NCBI GenBank assembly: GCA_030035585.1 | Contig: CM057473.1 | Location: forward strand, 10,466,501 to 10,530,500 | Reading direction: 5' to 3' | DNA length: 64,000 nucleotides | Origin: Dugong dugon | Lineage: Eukaryota > Chordata > Mammalia > Sirenia > Dugongidae | Part shown: positions 54,030 through 64,000 of the stretch, piece after piece | Layout: every line of letters starts with the position of its first letter | Position numbering within the stretch: position 1 is the stretch's first letter | The notes under the pieces: model-generated | Database searches by the model: none | The model's input: only the letters and a program-made list of their open reading frames with translations | Told to the model about the DNA's origin: nothing | Position numbers and translations under genes: made by a program

Positions 54030-54630
54030 GAAAACCAAAGACACATGGGAAATGTTAGTCCAAAGGACTAATGGACCATAAGTCCCACGGCCTCCACCAG
54101 CCTGAGCTCAGAACAACTAGATGGTGCTCAGCTACCACCACTGACCGCTCTGACAGGGATCGCAGTAGAACGTCCTGGATAGAGTGGGAGAAAAATGTAG
54201 AACAAAATTCAGATTCACAAAAAAAAGACCAGACTTACTGATCTGACAGAGACTGGAGGAACTCCGAGGCTATGGCCCCCAGACCCTTTAATTCAGAACT
54301 GAAGTCATTCCCGAAGTTCACCCTTCAGCCAAATGTTACACGGGTCTATGAAGCAGACAATAACACATGTAAGGAATGTGCTTCTTAGCTCATTAATGTA
54401 AATGAGACCAAATGGGCGGCGCCTGCCCAAAAGCAAAGAGGAGAAGGCAGGAAGGGACAGGAAAACTGAACCAAGTGGACACAGGGAACCTGGAGTGGGG
54501 AAGGGGCGAGTGTTGACACATCACGAGGATTGTAACCATTGTCACAAAACAATTTGTGTATAAATTGTTGACTGAGGAACTAAGTTGCTCTGTAAACTTT
54601 CACCTAAACCACAATTAAAAAAAAAAGTAG
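54030..54630 (+). mobile_element. L1 3' UTR, 5'-truncated with A-tail
   Basis: CCAAAGGACTAATGGACCAT near 54060, AGAACAACTAGATGGTGCTC near 54111, GGATTGTAACCATTGTCACA near 54525, then an A10 tail. It is the same family as 43213-44057; the target duplication is not clear. Confidence 0.78.
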
Positions 54631-54887
54631 GTTAATTTTTGATATGCTAGATATGTTTTACAAATTAACTTTTTTTTTTCCTAATTGTGGATGACAGGCT
54701 ATATTTTGTAGTATGTACATAATTATAATTTTTACACTGTTTCTGTTGGGTTAATTCTTTCAGTATGTTCTGGGAGGAAGATCTGTTCCATTCAGCCAGT
54801 CTATGAGTGCCAAATTTGTTCTGAGTACTTTCCTTGAAATACAGAGATGAGTGAGTGACACATGACTCTTCCCCTAAGAAAATAGCT

Positions 54888-55040
54888 TCCCGTTGCTGTT
54901 GAGCCGATTCCAACTCATAGCAACCCTATAGGACAGAGTAGAACTGCCCATAGGGTTTCCAGGGAGCTGGGGGTGGATTCGAACTGCAGAACCTTTTGGT
55001 TAGCAGCCGAGCTCTTAACCACTGTGCCACCAGGGCTCCA
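54888..55040 (-). repeat. AfroSINE, short form
   Basis: CTTCCCGTTGCTGTTGAGCC to ACCACTGTGCCACCAGGGC. AAGAAAA on both sides may be the target duplication. Confidence 0.92.
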
Positions 55041-55054
55041 AGAAAAGAACTTAG

Positions 55055-55255
55055 GTCAGGGTTTATCAGCTTGGCCTTTTGACATTTTGAGCCAGATAAT
55101 TCTTTTGCTGCATAGAAGAGGGACTGTCTTCTGCATTGTATGATGTTTAGTCACATCCCTGGCCTCTACCACAACATGCCAGTAGCATTTCCCAACTGGT
55201 GATGATCAGAAATGTCTCCAGGCACTGCTGAATCCAGCACCCCTCTCTTTACTGA
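55055..55255. mobile_element. hAT-Charlie type nonautonomous element, fragment
   Basis: TTGACATTTTGAGCCAGATAAT, GCATTGTATGATGTTTAG, CATCCCTGGCCTCTACC and AGAAATGTCTCCAGGCACTG match a common mammalian MER-type element of the hAT-Charlie class. Its exact name is uncertain. Confidence 0.55.
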
Positions 55256-55910
55256 TTCCCAAATGCCAGTTATAGCTCAACCCTCCCAAGAACCCTGGGA
55301 AAGTGCCCCCACCTGGAAACAAGTCATGGGGCTCTAAAAAAAGCAAGGTGTTTATGATCCATGAGGATTAACAAACTTTCTCCCGTAGAGAGCCACTGCA
55401 GAGCTGAACAGTATGGACAAAGCCAGTCCCAGGGTAAAAGATCTCTTCAGTGTGCAGATAAAAGAAAGCAACTCATATGCCAAATGCATGTGGTTATTGA
55501 AAAGTCCACCTTCATTAGGCTCAGTGTTGGTTAGTATTATGTGTGCATCTGTATCCTTCCCTCTTTTTAAAAGGCCATGTAAAACACCTTTTAGCATATC
55601 TCAAAGATGCCTCCATTCTAATTACTTAAAATTCTAATTGCTTAGAATTATATACCATAAGTAACTGCAGTAAGGTAGGAAGCCAGAATCCACCTGCTGT
55701 CTTTATTTATTTATTTATTTTATGATCACAGCTGTGTACTTCTCCTGGTTTATTTGAACAAAAATTAAAAAAAAAAAAAAACATGTTCTACTTATGTAAA
55801 CACTCTGGTTAGACTTCCTGATAGAGTTTAAATCTTTCATACATAATTCAAAGCTTCTCTTTTCCCCAGGGGCAGGCTATACATTGTACTGCATGTTATT
55901 TCTCTGTTTT
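55256..55910. other. Unassigned intron sequence
   Basis: Includes an imperfect TTTA repeat (about 55703-55723) and an A14 run near 55769. The two opposed open frames at 55352-55637 overlap and are not convincing. Confidence 0.4.
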
Positions 55911-55931
55911 AGGCCATGATCCTCTGTAGAT

Positions 55932-56093
55932 ATGTCAGAAAGACATCGCAGTGGTCAGAAACCCATTAGCAATAAAAGATTATCCTCTGCAGATATTTCT
56001 CACAGCAGGTCACATCGGCACGGTGTAAACGACAGCCTGCACAGGACCAAACTTCTGTTAGTTTTGAAAATTAAAATGATTCCTCATCACTGA
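55932..56093 (+). other. Unidentified 53-codon open frame behind a splice-acceptor-like site
   Basis: Reading from the ATG at 55932 gives a basic, Ser/His-rich peptide that starts MSERHRSGQKPISNKRLSS. TTATTTCTCTGTTTTAG at 55896-55912 upstream has the look of a 3' splice site. I do not recognise the product. It could be chance or a fragment of a processed pseudogene. Confidence 0.15.
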
Positions 56094-56584
56094 AGCCAGT
56101 GAAATGTAGGTGGATTGATCTACCAGACTGACTGCGAGAACTCTCGATGTGATATTGGGTTCACAGCAATGGAGGCAGAATGGGATGTTTGTTAATCAGT
56201 CAGGAAAGGGGTAGCTGGTGTGACAGTTCTCTTCTTTCTCCCACCCCAGTGGGATGTACTTGCGTTCTCTAGCACTTTGTCCTCTAACAGTACTCGTGTT
56301 ATTCATGAAGGTGCTGCAGACTCCTTTCTCACCGTGTCCCCACCTGCCTTGTGCGCGCTGCCTCTCAGCCTTGCCGTTTGTAAGCCTAGACTCTTCCCCG
56401 CCTCCTTCTTTCATCCTTACCTCCCTTTCGCCCTCACTGCCCTCCTTCAGGTTGCTTATGCCCTTGTCTTGGCTGTTCATATCTCCCCTTTGCCTTGCAC
56501 CCGAGAGCCCGCTTTTTATTTTCTTCATTAGGCACAATAGGTACAGTGTCTCAGGCCCATGATGTCTTTAGAGGCCCACCAAAA
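56094..56584. other. Unassigned intron sequence
   Basis: The pyrimidine-rich segment 56220-56520 gives three overlapping open frames on both strands; none has recognised similarity, and composition explains them. Confidence 0.4.
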
Positions 56585-56600
56585 TGTTTTAGTTTCTTTT

Positions 56601-57490
56601 TTTCTCTTTTATAATTTATTTTTGTTGTTGTTGTTGAGAATATACACAGCAGAACGTACACCAATTCAATAGTTTCTACGTGTCCAGTTCAGTGAGATTG
56701 TTTACATCCTTCAAGTTGTGCAACCATTCTCACCCTCATTTTGAGAATTGTTCCTCCATCATTAATATAAACTCACTGCCCCCTAAGTTTCCTTTCTGCT
56801 CTTTCAAGTTGCTGTTGTCAGTTTGATCCCATATAGGTAGATCTTAAAAGAGCATAATGCTCAAGACAGACATTCTTTACTAGTGAAATTAAACTGTTGT
56901 TTGGTTTAAAGAAGACTTCAGGGGTATTTTTGTTTTAAGGTTTAAAGAATATTTCAGGGCTATAGTTTTGGGGTTCATCCAGCCTCCGTGGCTCCAGAAA
57001 GTCTGGATTCTATGAGGATCTGAAATTCTGTTCTGCATTTTCCCTCTTTTGATCAGAATTCTTCTATAGAGTCTTTGATCAAACTGTTGTAGCTGGGCAC
57101 CATCCAGTTCTTCTGGTCTTTTGGCAAAGGAGGCAGTTTTGTTCATGGGGGCAATCAGACACTCATTCAATTTCCTCCTATTCTTGACTCCCCTTACTCT
57201 TTTGCTCTAGGCTAATAGGCACCAATTGTTGTATCTTGAATGGCCACTTGCAAGCTTTTAAGACCCCAGACACTACGCAGCAAACTAGGAGGTAGAACAG
57301 AAGCACTCAACACATTTTTAGACCAGTTAACTGGGATAGCCAATGAAACCATGACCCTAACCCTCCAAACCAAGGAACCAAATCCCACGAGGTGTTTGGT
57401 TGGACATGAGCAGCCTCAGCAACTATTCTTTATTTTTGTCATTGTTGCAAGTATATCCCACAACTTTTGCCAATTCGACTTTTTACAGGT
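56601..57490 (-). mobile_element. L1 3' UTR insertion with 16 bp target duplication
   Basis: TGTTTTAGTTTCTTTT (56585-56600) and TGTTTTAATTTCTTTT (57491-57506) flank it. In element orientation the site reads TATT/AAAAGAAA, an L1-type target. The interior matches 20032-20696 but extends further 5' (GAGGTGTTTGGTTGGACATG near 57389). It is 890 bp. Confidence 0.82.
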
Positions 57491-57506
57491 TGTTTTAATT
57501 TCTTTT

Positions 57507-58015
57507 AATATCAGAAGAAAAAAATGAATATCATTATAGGTAATAATGAATAGAACCTGAATTATAATTGTCTTTATACCAACACAGCCCTAAAATAAAT
57601 TTTTAATATTTTTTTAGAAAGGAAGGGACCCATGAAGTCAACAGTGCCTGGGGCCCATGAAAATCATCATGCGTCCCATCGTGCTCGTCTGACCTGGTGG
57701 TATCTTGTTGAGGCTGTCCTTAGAAATGTGGCAGTCACTCCCCATAGCTTCAGACATTTACTGTGAGTTCAAGGCCACTCACACAGTAACCCTGTCTTAC
57801 CTCTTATGCCTCCTCTTCCCCACACTCTCATCCTGAGTACATTTTCTGCTCCAGTCTTTCTGTTCGGGCTGCCTCCTCTGTAAACACTGCATCCCTTCCT
57901 TCTCCAAGTTAAACCCGTCTCTCCTCTTGGTAGCTCACCATCACTCCAGCTTTGCTTTATCGCTTCAGTGCCTCTGGTTAGTAAGTGGGACCTTCTTTGT
58001 GTCTGCAACATTAGG
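57507..58015. other. Unassigned intron sequence
   Basis: No clear repeat. Around 57750-57960 the pyrimidine-rich sequence may be L2-derived, without a firm match. Confidence 0.35.
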
Positions 58016-58110
58016 CTGCATGCACGCTGAGGTCAGGGATGTTCTGGTCACCCCTCTGTCCCCAGCCTTGAATGTATTAGGTGCCTAGGAAGTGTTTTTC
58101 TGAGGCTGGG
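58016..58110 (+). repeat. L2-like 3' fragment
   Basis: GAGGTCAGGGATGTTCTGGTC, CTGTCCCCAGCCTTGAATG and TTAGGTGCCTAGGAAGTG resemble the L2 3' end (GGGCAGGGAC...CCCCAGCGCC...TAGGTGCTCAATAAA). Confidence 0.5.
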
Positions 58111-58145
58111 TAAAGCATCAAGCTGGTACTTCGCTGAAACTTAAC

Positions 58146-58358
58146 TGTCCCAGTTACCAGTGGCTGTCGAGCCTGTCCTGACTCATGGTGACCCTCTGTG
58201 TGTCGGAGTAGAACTGTGCTCTGTAGGGTTTTCAGTTGCTAATTTTGTGGCAGTAGATTGCCACACCTTTCTTCCGAGGTGCCTTTGGGTGGACTTGGAC
58301 GACCAACCTTTCAGTTAGCAGCGGAGCACATTGACCATTGTACCATGCAGGGTCTCCA
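58146..58358 (-). repeat. AfroSINE, long form, with perfect 10 bp target duplication
   Basis: GAAACTTAAC at 58136-58145 and 58359-58368. The copy itself is diverged (GCCTTTGGGTGGACTTGGAC), although its duplication is intact. Confidence 0.88.
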
Positions 58359-58368
58359 GAAACTTAAC

Positions 58369-59177
58369 CTAGGAATAAAAAAAAAAAAACACAACAACTT
58401 CTGAAACCTCATCTATTTGACACGAGAAGGACATGCTGTTTGGCTGTGCTTTCAACAGTTTCTGTCTCTGCCTGTTAGTATTTTCAGGTGTATTTTTTTA
58501 GAATAGACTTTTACTTTAGGTGTCAGGTTACACTGTAGTCGCTGAGAATCAGTTCTGTGCTGCTGAGGGTTTTTAGCTGCAGGATTTATTTAAACAGTTG
58601 ACAGCCTGCCCACACCATGCAATTCTCTGAGTCTGGTAAGGTAATCTGATTTTTTAAATGTTGCCTGGATTGCAAAATGAGGCTTCTCTCAGGAATATGT
58701 TAGCAAAGAATAAGGAAATTAACACTGAAGTTTATTGATCCACATGGATAATAAGTTGCCTTGCTTTTTGAGTGCTCTTATTTTCTGAGAGAAGCCTGAA
58801 AGTTCTTGGAAACTTTGAGCTGTAACTGGTATTTGGGGATCAGTAAAGAAGAGGGTGTGGACGCTGTGGTTTTTTCCCCTCCACAGTAGGAAATTACGCT
58901 TCTGGTGCCACAGTCAAAGTATCTCACAGGTATCTAAGTTGGAATTTATTTTGTATTGTTCTCCGCCTTATCATCAGTTACATTTTCCACATTCTAGTTC
59001 ATTATTTTCATGCCAGGCATTCATTAATGGCTTTCATAAATATTTAATTAAGTTCTTGTATGTGGAGGGGAGAGAGAGGAGAGGGAGAGAGGGAAGCAGA
59101 CAAGTGGTAAATAGGAGGATCTCATATAAACAATGAAGCAGCTCTCATCTTGCTTGAGTTTATGTTAAAAAAATAAA
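58369..59177. other. Unassigned intron sequence
   Basis: An A11 run follows the SINE. A purine-rich GA stretch lies at 59067-59098. No gene recognised. Confidence 0.4.
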
Positions 59178-59185
59178 GGCTAGGA

Positions 59186-59914
59186 CAGTGGTATTACTAG
59201 GAGGGCTCGGGGGTTGTGGACCACACGGGGTGACACTGTCAGAGGGGGTGACACCAAAATGGCTGTCTGCCAAATTTTTGTGCTGTGTTTTAGCAGCAGA
59301 AATTTATTATTTTTTTTTAAAAATCCGTCTAGTTATAACAACAAAAATGTTTTTTGTAAGCCTAACTTACGTGTATCAGTATACCTACTAGGCTAAAACT
59401 CTCTGCTGATTTACTTTTTGGACCTTCGAATGTGCTCCAGGCCAGAGGTGTTGTTATCACCTGATGACGGGGGTGCTTTGAATCAGGTGGTTTCGTCTGC
59501 TTGACTCGCTGCTGTTTTCATTGCTGCGGGTGATTCTGTCAGTTTCTGGTGTTTTAGCTACGATATGGTGGTACTTAGTATTTGTGAACCTATATCAATA
59601 AGTTTTTTGAGAATGAAGTAGTAATTAAAGGAAAGGAAAGAGAAAAAAAGGCTTCTGTTCACTAATGATGTAACGGTAATGCTGTAATTCAATGTAGAAA
59701 GATTTTACAAAACAAAATTTTGTTGTTAGGATTCTTATAATCTAAGAACTATTACGTTTAAGCAGATTATAACTACATCACCAATTATGATTAAAATTGA
59801 TAAGAAATATTATGAAGGACTTTGTATGGTCTGATACAGGAGGGAGGTCCATGGGGTGGGGTGTGACACCATGAATTACTGCACCGGCTAACATCAATCC
59901 TAGTGACGCTACTG
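59186..59914. mobile_element. Nonautonomous DNA transposon with terminal inverted repeats, hAT-like
   Basis: The 5' end CAGTGGTATTACTAGGA (59186-59202) matches the reverse complement of the 3' end, CAGTAGCGTCACTAGGA, in 13 of 17 positions. Further in, GGGGTGACACC-type and GGTGTGACACC-type sequences mirror each other. The flanks GGCTAGGA (59178-59185) and GTCTCGGA (59915-59922) agree in 6 of 8 bases, as for a decayed 8 bp hAT target duplication. It is 729 bp with no transposase frame, and AT-rich inside. The family name is not known to me. Confidence 0.6.
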
Positions 59915-59922
59915 GTCTCGGA

Positions 59923-60179
59923 ATTCTTTGCTTCATACACTTGAAGTGTTTAGGCAGGTTCCGAGACACTTGTGGGTTTTTTTCTTCTACTCTAATACCA
60001 TGTAATTTAGACTGATAATTCAGGCGATACAGTCAACTGCATCCTTATGGTAACAGCATCTCACATTGTTTTACCAACATCACAGTCAAATTATCTTCAT
60101 ATAGATCATATTGCCCCCCCAGCCAGCCTTTTCAGTTAGGCAGCATGGGTTCATCCCCACTTTATTGATAAAGGAGCAA
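59923..60179. other. Unassigned intron sequence
   Basis: Nothing recognised. Confidence 0.35.
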
Positions 60180-60183
60180 AGAC

Positions 60184-60290
60184 TCATAACCAATGTCATG
60201 AAACAATATGTGTAACTAATTGTTTAATGAGAAGCTAGTTGGTTCCGTAAAGTTTCATGTAAAGTACAATAATTGGGGGAAAAAGAAAAA
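60184..60290 (+). mobile_element. L1 tail, extreme 5' truncation
   Basis: CATAACCAATGTCATGAAACA, AATTGTTTAATGAGAAGCTAG and GTAAAGTTTCATGTAAAGTAC equal the last 100 bp of the 43213-44057 element, followed by an A-rich tail. GACTCA on both sides (60180 and 60295 regions) may be part of a target duplication. Confidence 0.72.
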
Positions 60291-61431
60291 AAGCTGACTC
60301 AGATGTTGTGTTACCTAAACCAACATCAGAAGTCAAGACCCCAATACGTTTTTTTGGCCCCTGGTTTTCTATTGTTTTTGCAACAGTTTTTTCCAATAGC
60401 CAAAATAAAATAAAACCTCCACTGCTACCTCCCCTTTGGAATTACTGTCTTCTAATGTTGTAGTTCCCAATTGTCTCTATTGTGATATGAAAGGCAATTG
60501 GGAAAGCTCTTCTGTGAGTCTGAGGATTCTGGGTAGGGAAAGCTTTTTTGAGAAGGGCCTTGGTGGTGAGATATTTAAGAGGATAATCTATCTACCTGTG
60601 CTCATCAGGCAAATGGCCTGAAACTGGAGCCTTGAGTATATTCTTCAGTATTATAACCCTCGAGGAGAAGAGAGAATCTTGACTTACGTGAAAAGTGATA
60701 AGTTAACCGAATACAGTTTGAACACTGAACAGGAATGCTGTTTGAAAGTTATCGTGGATTTTTCACATCAACTTAATATTCTCTCTGAATTTGTATTATG
60801 TTTGCAAAGGAGTTTTCTCCTGTATCCAAAGTCCAAGTAATAGAAACACAGTACTTGGACTGTTAAGCAGACAGTTAAAGCAGATAAGTTATGTATTGTG
60901 GAACCTTGAAAGGAATTAAACCAAAGAATATAATGTAAATATCTTTTCAGCATATCACAAATAAGGTCCTTCAGGTACTCTCCCCGAGATATTTCTGTCT
61001 TCAGATAAAAATAGAAAGTTAACTTCTAAGCCTATAAATTCTTTGGTGCCACTTATAGATATTGAGATTCTTATCCCGTATAATGTACTTATTTAGTTTC
61101 TCTTGTTCCCCTAGACTTTTAAGTGGCTTCTTACTATCTATACATAAATGCAAATACATGTGCATATGTGCGTGTTTGAAGAGATAAGCATAGAAAAGTA
61201 AATGTAAGTAACTGAATTCCTGTCTCAGCTTTCACTGAATAAATTCTGTTACTCCCTTTTCTTTCCTTTCCCACTTGCTTGGTCTCTTCGAATGTGATTT
61301 GCTTTAAAGACCTTTCAGGAACCTTTTCATGAAATTTGTTAATTGTCCTTCTTACACTTATGACCTTCCTCTTACTGTTCATTGAAGACTATTTTCTAAT
61401 GGCAAGAACCAGTTAATAGTCAATAAAACAA
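60291..61431. other. Repeat-poor intron stretch
   Basis: No insertion or gene recognised. Confidence 0.4.
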
Positions 61432-61628
61432 GAAAACCCAAACCAGTTGCCAGTGAATGGATTCCCACTCATGACGACCCCATGTGTGCAGAGTAGAACT
61501 GATTCATGGTGTTTTCAAGGCTGTGACCTTTCAGAAGCAGATCACCAGGCCTTTCTTCCAAGGTACCTCTGGGTGGATTTGAACTACCAACCTTTTGAGT
61601 GCATAACTGTTTGAACCATCCAAGGACT
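61432..61628 (-). repeat. AfroSINE, long form
   Basis: AAACCCAAACCAGTTGCCAG, AGAAGCAGATCACCAGGCC, AGGTACCTCTGGGTGGATTT; part of the head is lost after TTTTGAGTGCATAACTG. Confidence 0.85.
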
Positions 61629-63548
61629 CATGAATAGTTAATCGCATTTTATTAAACACAATTTCATAGACCCATGCTAAAACATACAACAGTCTGATAT
61701 TTGGCATTTGAGATGGCGTGCCAGCAGGCTCTGAAAATGTTCTGAACTGCTCCACCTCGTGGTAGTAGGAAATAGTGATGGAAGTGACTTCCTGGAGAGT
61801 TTGAGGTTGATGTGTATATTGTGCCTCCACCCCTGAGAGCTGCTCTGAGATTTTAATGTATACCAAAGGACAGCATTATACCTTAATTAACATACCTTGG
61901 AAATCAACGTCTTTGTAAAGGTCTTCAACATAATTAGTATGCTCATACCATTTTGGTACTAGAAATTGTAAGGAGACCAAAGGACATGGACAATCTGGAA
62001 TGTAGGTATCCTGGTTTCTCACTGCAGCCCAAGACTAGGAATTTTCTTAAACACCTCTCCCCAGTCTACCCTAATTGTCTCTCCAGCTACATGTGTTTCA
62101 CAATGGCCTGCAAAGCTGGTGGAAGCAGTAGTGGAAAATAGGGCTGGCATGAAATCAGAGGCGATAGATTTCTGGGCTGACAGAGTATATAGAAATAGGT
62201 GTTTTTATTTGTCCAGGTAGTATGAGCCAGTTGTAAGACGCAGATGTGTGAGTACGGCCCTACTGTATGTGTTCCAATTAGATGATAAATCCACCCACTT
62301 ATAAACCTACTCCTCCTCCTGGAAGCTGGTTCCCGTCATCTTCCCACCTGCAGCCGATTCAGACTTCGTTTTCCTTTCTCTACTCCCATCTAATTATCCC
62401 TCGGTGTTGTTTCTTTTATGCTTTACATTTCCAGTGAGTCAGCATAGCAGTGGGTAAAAGAAGAAATAAAGGGAAAAATAAGAACTAAAGAACTTATTTT
62501 TGCACTTACTTTTATATTGAAACATGTTAGCATAAGCTTTGTGTTCTAGAAAAGTCATTACTGTAGTGCTATAAAGTGCCATCAATAAAGATAAAAGGTC
62601 ATTTTTGTGCTATGCCATTAGATAGTGATGAATACTGGTGCATAAAATATTCTTTAGTGTACCTCCCAGGTCAGGAGTGAGGTATCACAAATACCATGGC
62701 GCCTCCTAAGTCTCATATTACGAGTGAGAGGAACGACTTCAGGAATACTGCATTTTTACGCAAATAACACGGCAACTTCTACTTTTGTTTGCTGTCCGTG
62801 CCCTCCCCTTTCCCCCCCAACAAGATAATTTTCCCTATGTCAGTTTATTTTTACATGTTGCAGTGATAACAATCTAGCTTTCAAGTTATGCGGGGATAGT
62901 CTATTCCAAGGCAATACAATAAATGATATCTAGAGCTTAACACTATTGCACATACCTCCTGGCTATGCGTATGCACTAAACCCAGGTGTTATTGAGGCTT
63001 TACCTTTGGGATTTGTACTTCCTCCTCTCTGGTTAACTGTGCACAGGGGTGAAATCTGGTGTGATGTCAATGGGAAGTGTTGATGACCAGTCAGCTTGAT
63101 CCAGCATTCCAGAACTCCATGTGTTCCCAGCTGTCACCCCACCCTCTTTTCTGCACACATACTCGCAGTGAGCTGGCCTGGGCTCTGTGTGGCAAGATCC
63201 CTCTCTGCTTGTGTTACAGATTTCAACAGGCATGTACTGTTTTGGCGGACTGTGATCTTAGTAGCCATGAGTGTTTGGTGATGAAATTTGAATGCCCTTT
63301 GCTGGGAGAAGTGTAATTAGAATCAGATTTTACATTCATGCAGCCAGATGTAAAGTATGAGCAGGAGCATGGTTTATTGAAGTAGACTTTTCTCAAATTT
63401 CAAATATTTTCTGTTAGAAATATATTGAGTGAAGAAAACAAAAAAAAAATGTGCCTGTGTTTGGAGGACCACCCCTATTTGCCCCTACTCAAACTCTTGA
63501 TTTCTAATTCTAGGAACTGGAACCAGAGAATATGGATCATACAGCATA
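61629..63548. other. Repeat-poor intron stretch
   Basis: About 1.9 kb with no recognised insertion, one of the longest such stretches in the intron. Overlapping open frames near 63030-63320 on both strands lack recognised similarity. Confidence 0.4.
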
Positions 63549-63564
63549 GCTGAGCCACTTAAAA

Positions 63565-63725
63565 TCAAAAACCTGTTGCCGTTGAGTTGATTCCGAGTCT
63601 TAGTGATCCTGTTGGACAGAGTAGAACTGCCCTGTAGGGTTTCCAGGGAGCTGCTGGTGGATTCAAAGTGCCGACCTTTTGGTTAGCAGCCAAGCTCTTA
63701 ACCCCCCTGTGCCACCAAGGCTTCT
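63565..63725 (-). repeat. AfroSINE, short form, with 16 bp target duplication
   Basis: GCTGAGCCACTTAAAA (63549-63564) and GCTGAACCATATAAAA (63726-63741) flank a full-length minus-strand copy. Confidence 0.92.
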
Positions 63726-63741
63726 GCTGAACCATATAAAA

Positions 63742-64000
63742 TACATTATATATCAAATATTTATCAAATTTCTGGATATAAATGTACTGGCCAGTGCCCA
63801 CTGAAATAACTGAAGTGCTTACTTTCCAAGAGCTTATTAAAAAAAAAGTCCAAGAAGAAATGATATGTATGCAGTGAGGTGACTGAAAGACAGATGGGTA
63901 ATGTGTTGACATGAACATTATTTATCATTGTGTTGTGTATTTTCTACTGGTTTATTTCCGGCATGCTCAGGACAGCACAATCCAATAGAAATACAATGGG
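63742..64000. other. Unassigned intron sequence at window end
   Basis: The last 30 bases (ACAATCCAATAGAAATACAA) look like the first bases of a common mammalian repeat that continues past the window. Confidence 0.35.

Larger units (their letters stand above)
14979..64000 (+). other. APP: APP intron 1 (partial, continues past window end)
   Basis: The intron begins with the donor GTGGGT at 14979. Exon 2 of APP (168 nt, starting VPTDGN and containing the start of the copper/growth-factor-like domain) was looked for by eye and not seen, so the intron seems to run past 64000. Human APP intron 1 is also tens of kilobases long. Its content is listed in the separate repeat entries. Confidence 0.85.

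Noticed and set aside
56196-56562. Three overlapping 100-codon open frames
   Set aside because: Pyrimidine-rich composition explains long frames on both strands, and none resembles a known protein.
14979-64000. APP exon 2 within the window
   Set aside because: I looked for sequence encoding [20 protein letters not shown] and saw none. The intron is expected to be tens of kilobases long, so the exon probably lies further downstream.
1-64000. CRISPR arrays, operons, phage-like or toxin-antitoxin systems
   Set aside because: The window is typical vertebrate DNA. The spaced repeats are dispersed SINEs with target duplications, not arrays with regular spacers.

Overview
This window looks like nuclear DNA of an afrotherian mammal, most likely a paenungulate (elephant, manatee or hyrax lineage). 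It is packed on both strands with the roughly 160-210 bp tRNA-derived AfroSINE. Two fragments of an RTE-type LINE carry the same 3' tail as those SINEs. It also carries L1 3' ends and older mammalian repeats (MIR, L2, CR1/L3, Tigger, hAT-Charlie, MLT-type LTRs). There are no prokaryotic features.

One protein-coding gene can be supported: APP (amyloid beta precursor protein) on the + strand. Its CpG-island promoter (about 14390-14770), 5' UTR (about 14771-14921) and first coding segment (14922-14978, encoding MLPGLALLLLAAWTARALE) are present, followed by a GT splice donor. The promoter keeps the TATA-less layout known from primates: an AP-1 site near -355, GC boxes, a CTCF core near -90 and a USF-type E-box near -45. 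The 5' UTR has no upstream ATG and keeps the CAGAGC loop of the proposed iron-responsive element. I did not find exon 2, so 14979-64000 is read as part of a long intron 1.

Region by region: 1-14.4 kb is upstream intergenic DNA with MIRs, a degenerate RTE LINE with reverse-transcriptase motifs (3580-4742), MLT-type LTR fossils, a Tigger-like element with TA target duplication (5989-6487), an L1 3' end (8490-9490), an MLT2-like LTR, a tRNA-Gly-headed SINE and a CR1/L3 remnant (11640-12325). From 14.4 to 15.9 kb is the APP CpG island. From 13.57 to 19.11 kb no SINE insertion is visible. From 19.1 to 64 kb intron 1 holds many AfroSINEs, L1 insertions with long target-site duplications, an RTE 3' end, a 625 bp solo LTR of ERV1 type inside an older SINE (27610-28234), a hAT-like DNA transposon with terminal inverted repeats (59186-59914), and repeat-poor stretches that could carry regulatory sequence.

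I do not see an undescribed multi-gene system. The most interesting structures are the conserved APP promoter/5' UTR in an afrotherian, the modular SINEs (one body with two different tRNA-like heads and an RTE-like tail), and several insertions whose target duplications let order and mechanism be read. All calls come from reading the sequence and remembered family consensus, so family names are less certain than boundaries that have target-site duplications.
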